The translations under genes and the position numbers were made by a program. From Staphylococcus sp. 17KM0847 (GTDB lineage: Bacteria; Bacillota; Bacilli; Staphylococcales; Staphylococcaceae), in NCBI RefSeq assembly GCF_013463155.1, contig NZ_CP040781.1, positions 1,674,001 to 1,738,000 on the forward strand: a DNA stretch of 64,000 bases, in the 5' to 3' direction. Below are positions 63,614 through 64,000 of this stretch, piece by piece. Every line of letters begins with the position of its first letter. The stretch's first letter is position 1. Under the pieces are notes generated by a model. The model ran no database searches. It worked only from the letters and a program-made list of their open reading frames with translations, and was not told where the DNA came from.

Positions 63614-64000
63614 CTACTTTTTGACTACTGAAAGTACAACGACCATCAAGATAATAAAAAGAACACCTAAAAATTGCCATACTCCAAAAGAAACATTAAG
63701 CCAGATGACAGATGTCAATAATGCTGTAAGTGGTTCAATCGTTCCAAGTAAACCCGCTTCATGAGGAAATAAATAATGCAAACTCTCTATGTAAAACCAA
63801 AAGGCAAACATTGTTCCAAAAATAATGGCAAACCAAAACAGCAAATGTGTCTCAAGCGTCCAATCTGTAAAAGTCACTTGCCAAGGTGGGTGTAAGAAAC
63901 TTAAAGCTATGCCACCGATCAACATCCCCCAACCTACTACATTAAGTGATCCCCATCTTGCCAGTAGTCTAACAGGATATATCGTATAAAATGCAAGTGC
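63614..64000 (-). CDS. EamA/DMT transporter, C-terminal part (cut by window edge)
   Basis: The last 128 residues of a drug/metabolite transporter; the frame is open to the right edge. The sequence has four hydrophobic segments and the EamA repeat pattern GLLGTIEPLTALLTSVIWLNVSFG (landmark about 45 residues from the end), typical of the final helices of ten-segment EamA carriers. The substrate cannot be inferred. Confidence 0.88.
   Translation of the reverse strand, partial: ALAFYTIYPVRLLARWGSLNVVGWGMLIGGIALSFLHPPWQVTFTDWTLETHLLFWFAIIFGTMFAFWFYIESLHYLFPHEAGLLGTIEPLTALLTSVIWLNVSFGVWQFLGVLFIILMVVVLSVVKK

Noticed and set aside
1..64000. Prophage, insertion sequence, toxin-antitoxin or CRISPR system
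   Set aside because: No transposase, integrase, phage structural gene, direct-repeat array or paired toxin was found. The small HTH proteins have no toxin partner.

Overview
The window is chromosomal DNA of a staphylococcus. It is AT-rich and tightly packed, and it carries gene sets arranged much as I remember them from Staphylococcus aureus: hutI-hutU, hutR, hutG, lyrA, rpiA, then tcaR/tcaA, hrtBA/hssRS, mqo and lctP. Codon use, strong AGGAGG-type ribosome sites and the regulator sites found (HssR, Rex, Zur, Fur, cre) all fit this genus. The exact species cannot be fixed. The set differs from S. aureus in several places (no tcaB beside tcaA, tenA alone, a GH2 fragment), so another staphylococcal species is likely. 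I see no prophage, insertion sequence, CRISPR array, tRNA or rRNA. This is ordinary core and accessory metabolic chromosome.

Layout. 1-7.7 kb: a HAD hydrolase (cut by the window edge), a glyoxalase-fold protein, a bile acid/sodium symporter-family carrier, an SRPBCC protein, and a tight NhaC antiporter / M20 amidohydrolase / SulP transporter group. 7.8-14.2 kb: histidine degradation (hutI, hutU, a YjiH-type permease, divergent LysR regulator, hutG), without hutH. 14.6-18.2 kb: lyrA, rpiA, a small HTH regulator, galM and a YnfA-family protein. 18.4-23 kb: an ABC-2 exporter pair behind a promoter overlapped by a perfect 40-bp palindrome, an HTH regulator with two membrane proteins, and a DUF805 protein. 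23-31.6 kb: 3-methyladenine glycosylase, a PadR/HAAS/DUF4097 operon, a catalytic-domain-less GH2 protein with a divergent AraC regulator, gltS, a Zur-controlled COG0523 GTPase, a thioesterase and a lone PTS IIC.

32-43.5 kb: an esterase, a membrane protein, tenA, tcaA/tcaR, a YdcF protein, the heme stress module hrtBA/hssRS, and mqo. 43.9-50.8 kb: a glycosyltransferase, lactate permease lctP with two Rex-type sites, a lipoprotein, a GNAT enzyme, a YhdH-type reductase and the Fur-controlled ferredoxin/flavodoxin reductase iruO. 50.9-64 kb: a copper-handling group (CopCD fusion, YcnI, DUF2871), a Na/Pi cotransporter, CorA, a sucrose-type PTS, a large AraC/Rbf-Rsp-type regulator, galU, a CynX-type MFS carrier, a DUF4889 protein and a cut EamA transporter.

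A unifying theme is metal, redox and carbon sensing. The window has readable operators for heme (HssR), zinc (Zur), iron (Fur), NADH/NAD (Rex) and catabolite repression (cre). The least explained parts are the HTH plus two membrane protein cassette with the neighbouring palindrome, the GH2 remnant, and a family of two-hairpin intergenic repeats, one copy of which separates hrtBA from hssRS. I did not find a clearly undescribed multi-gene system.
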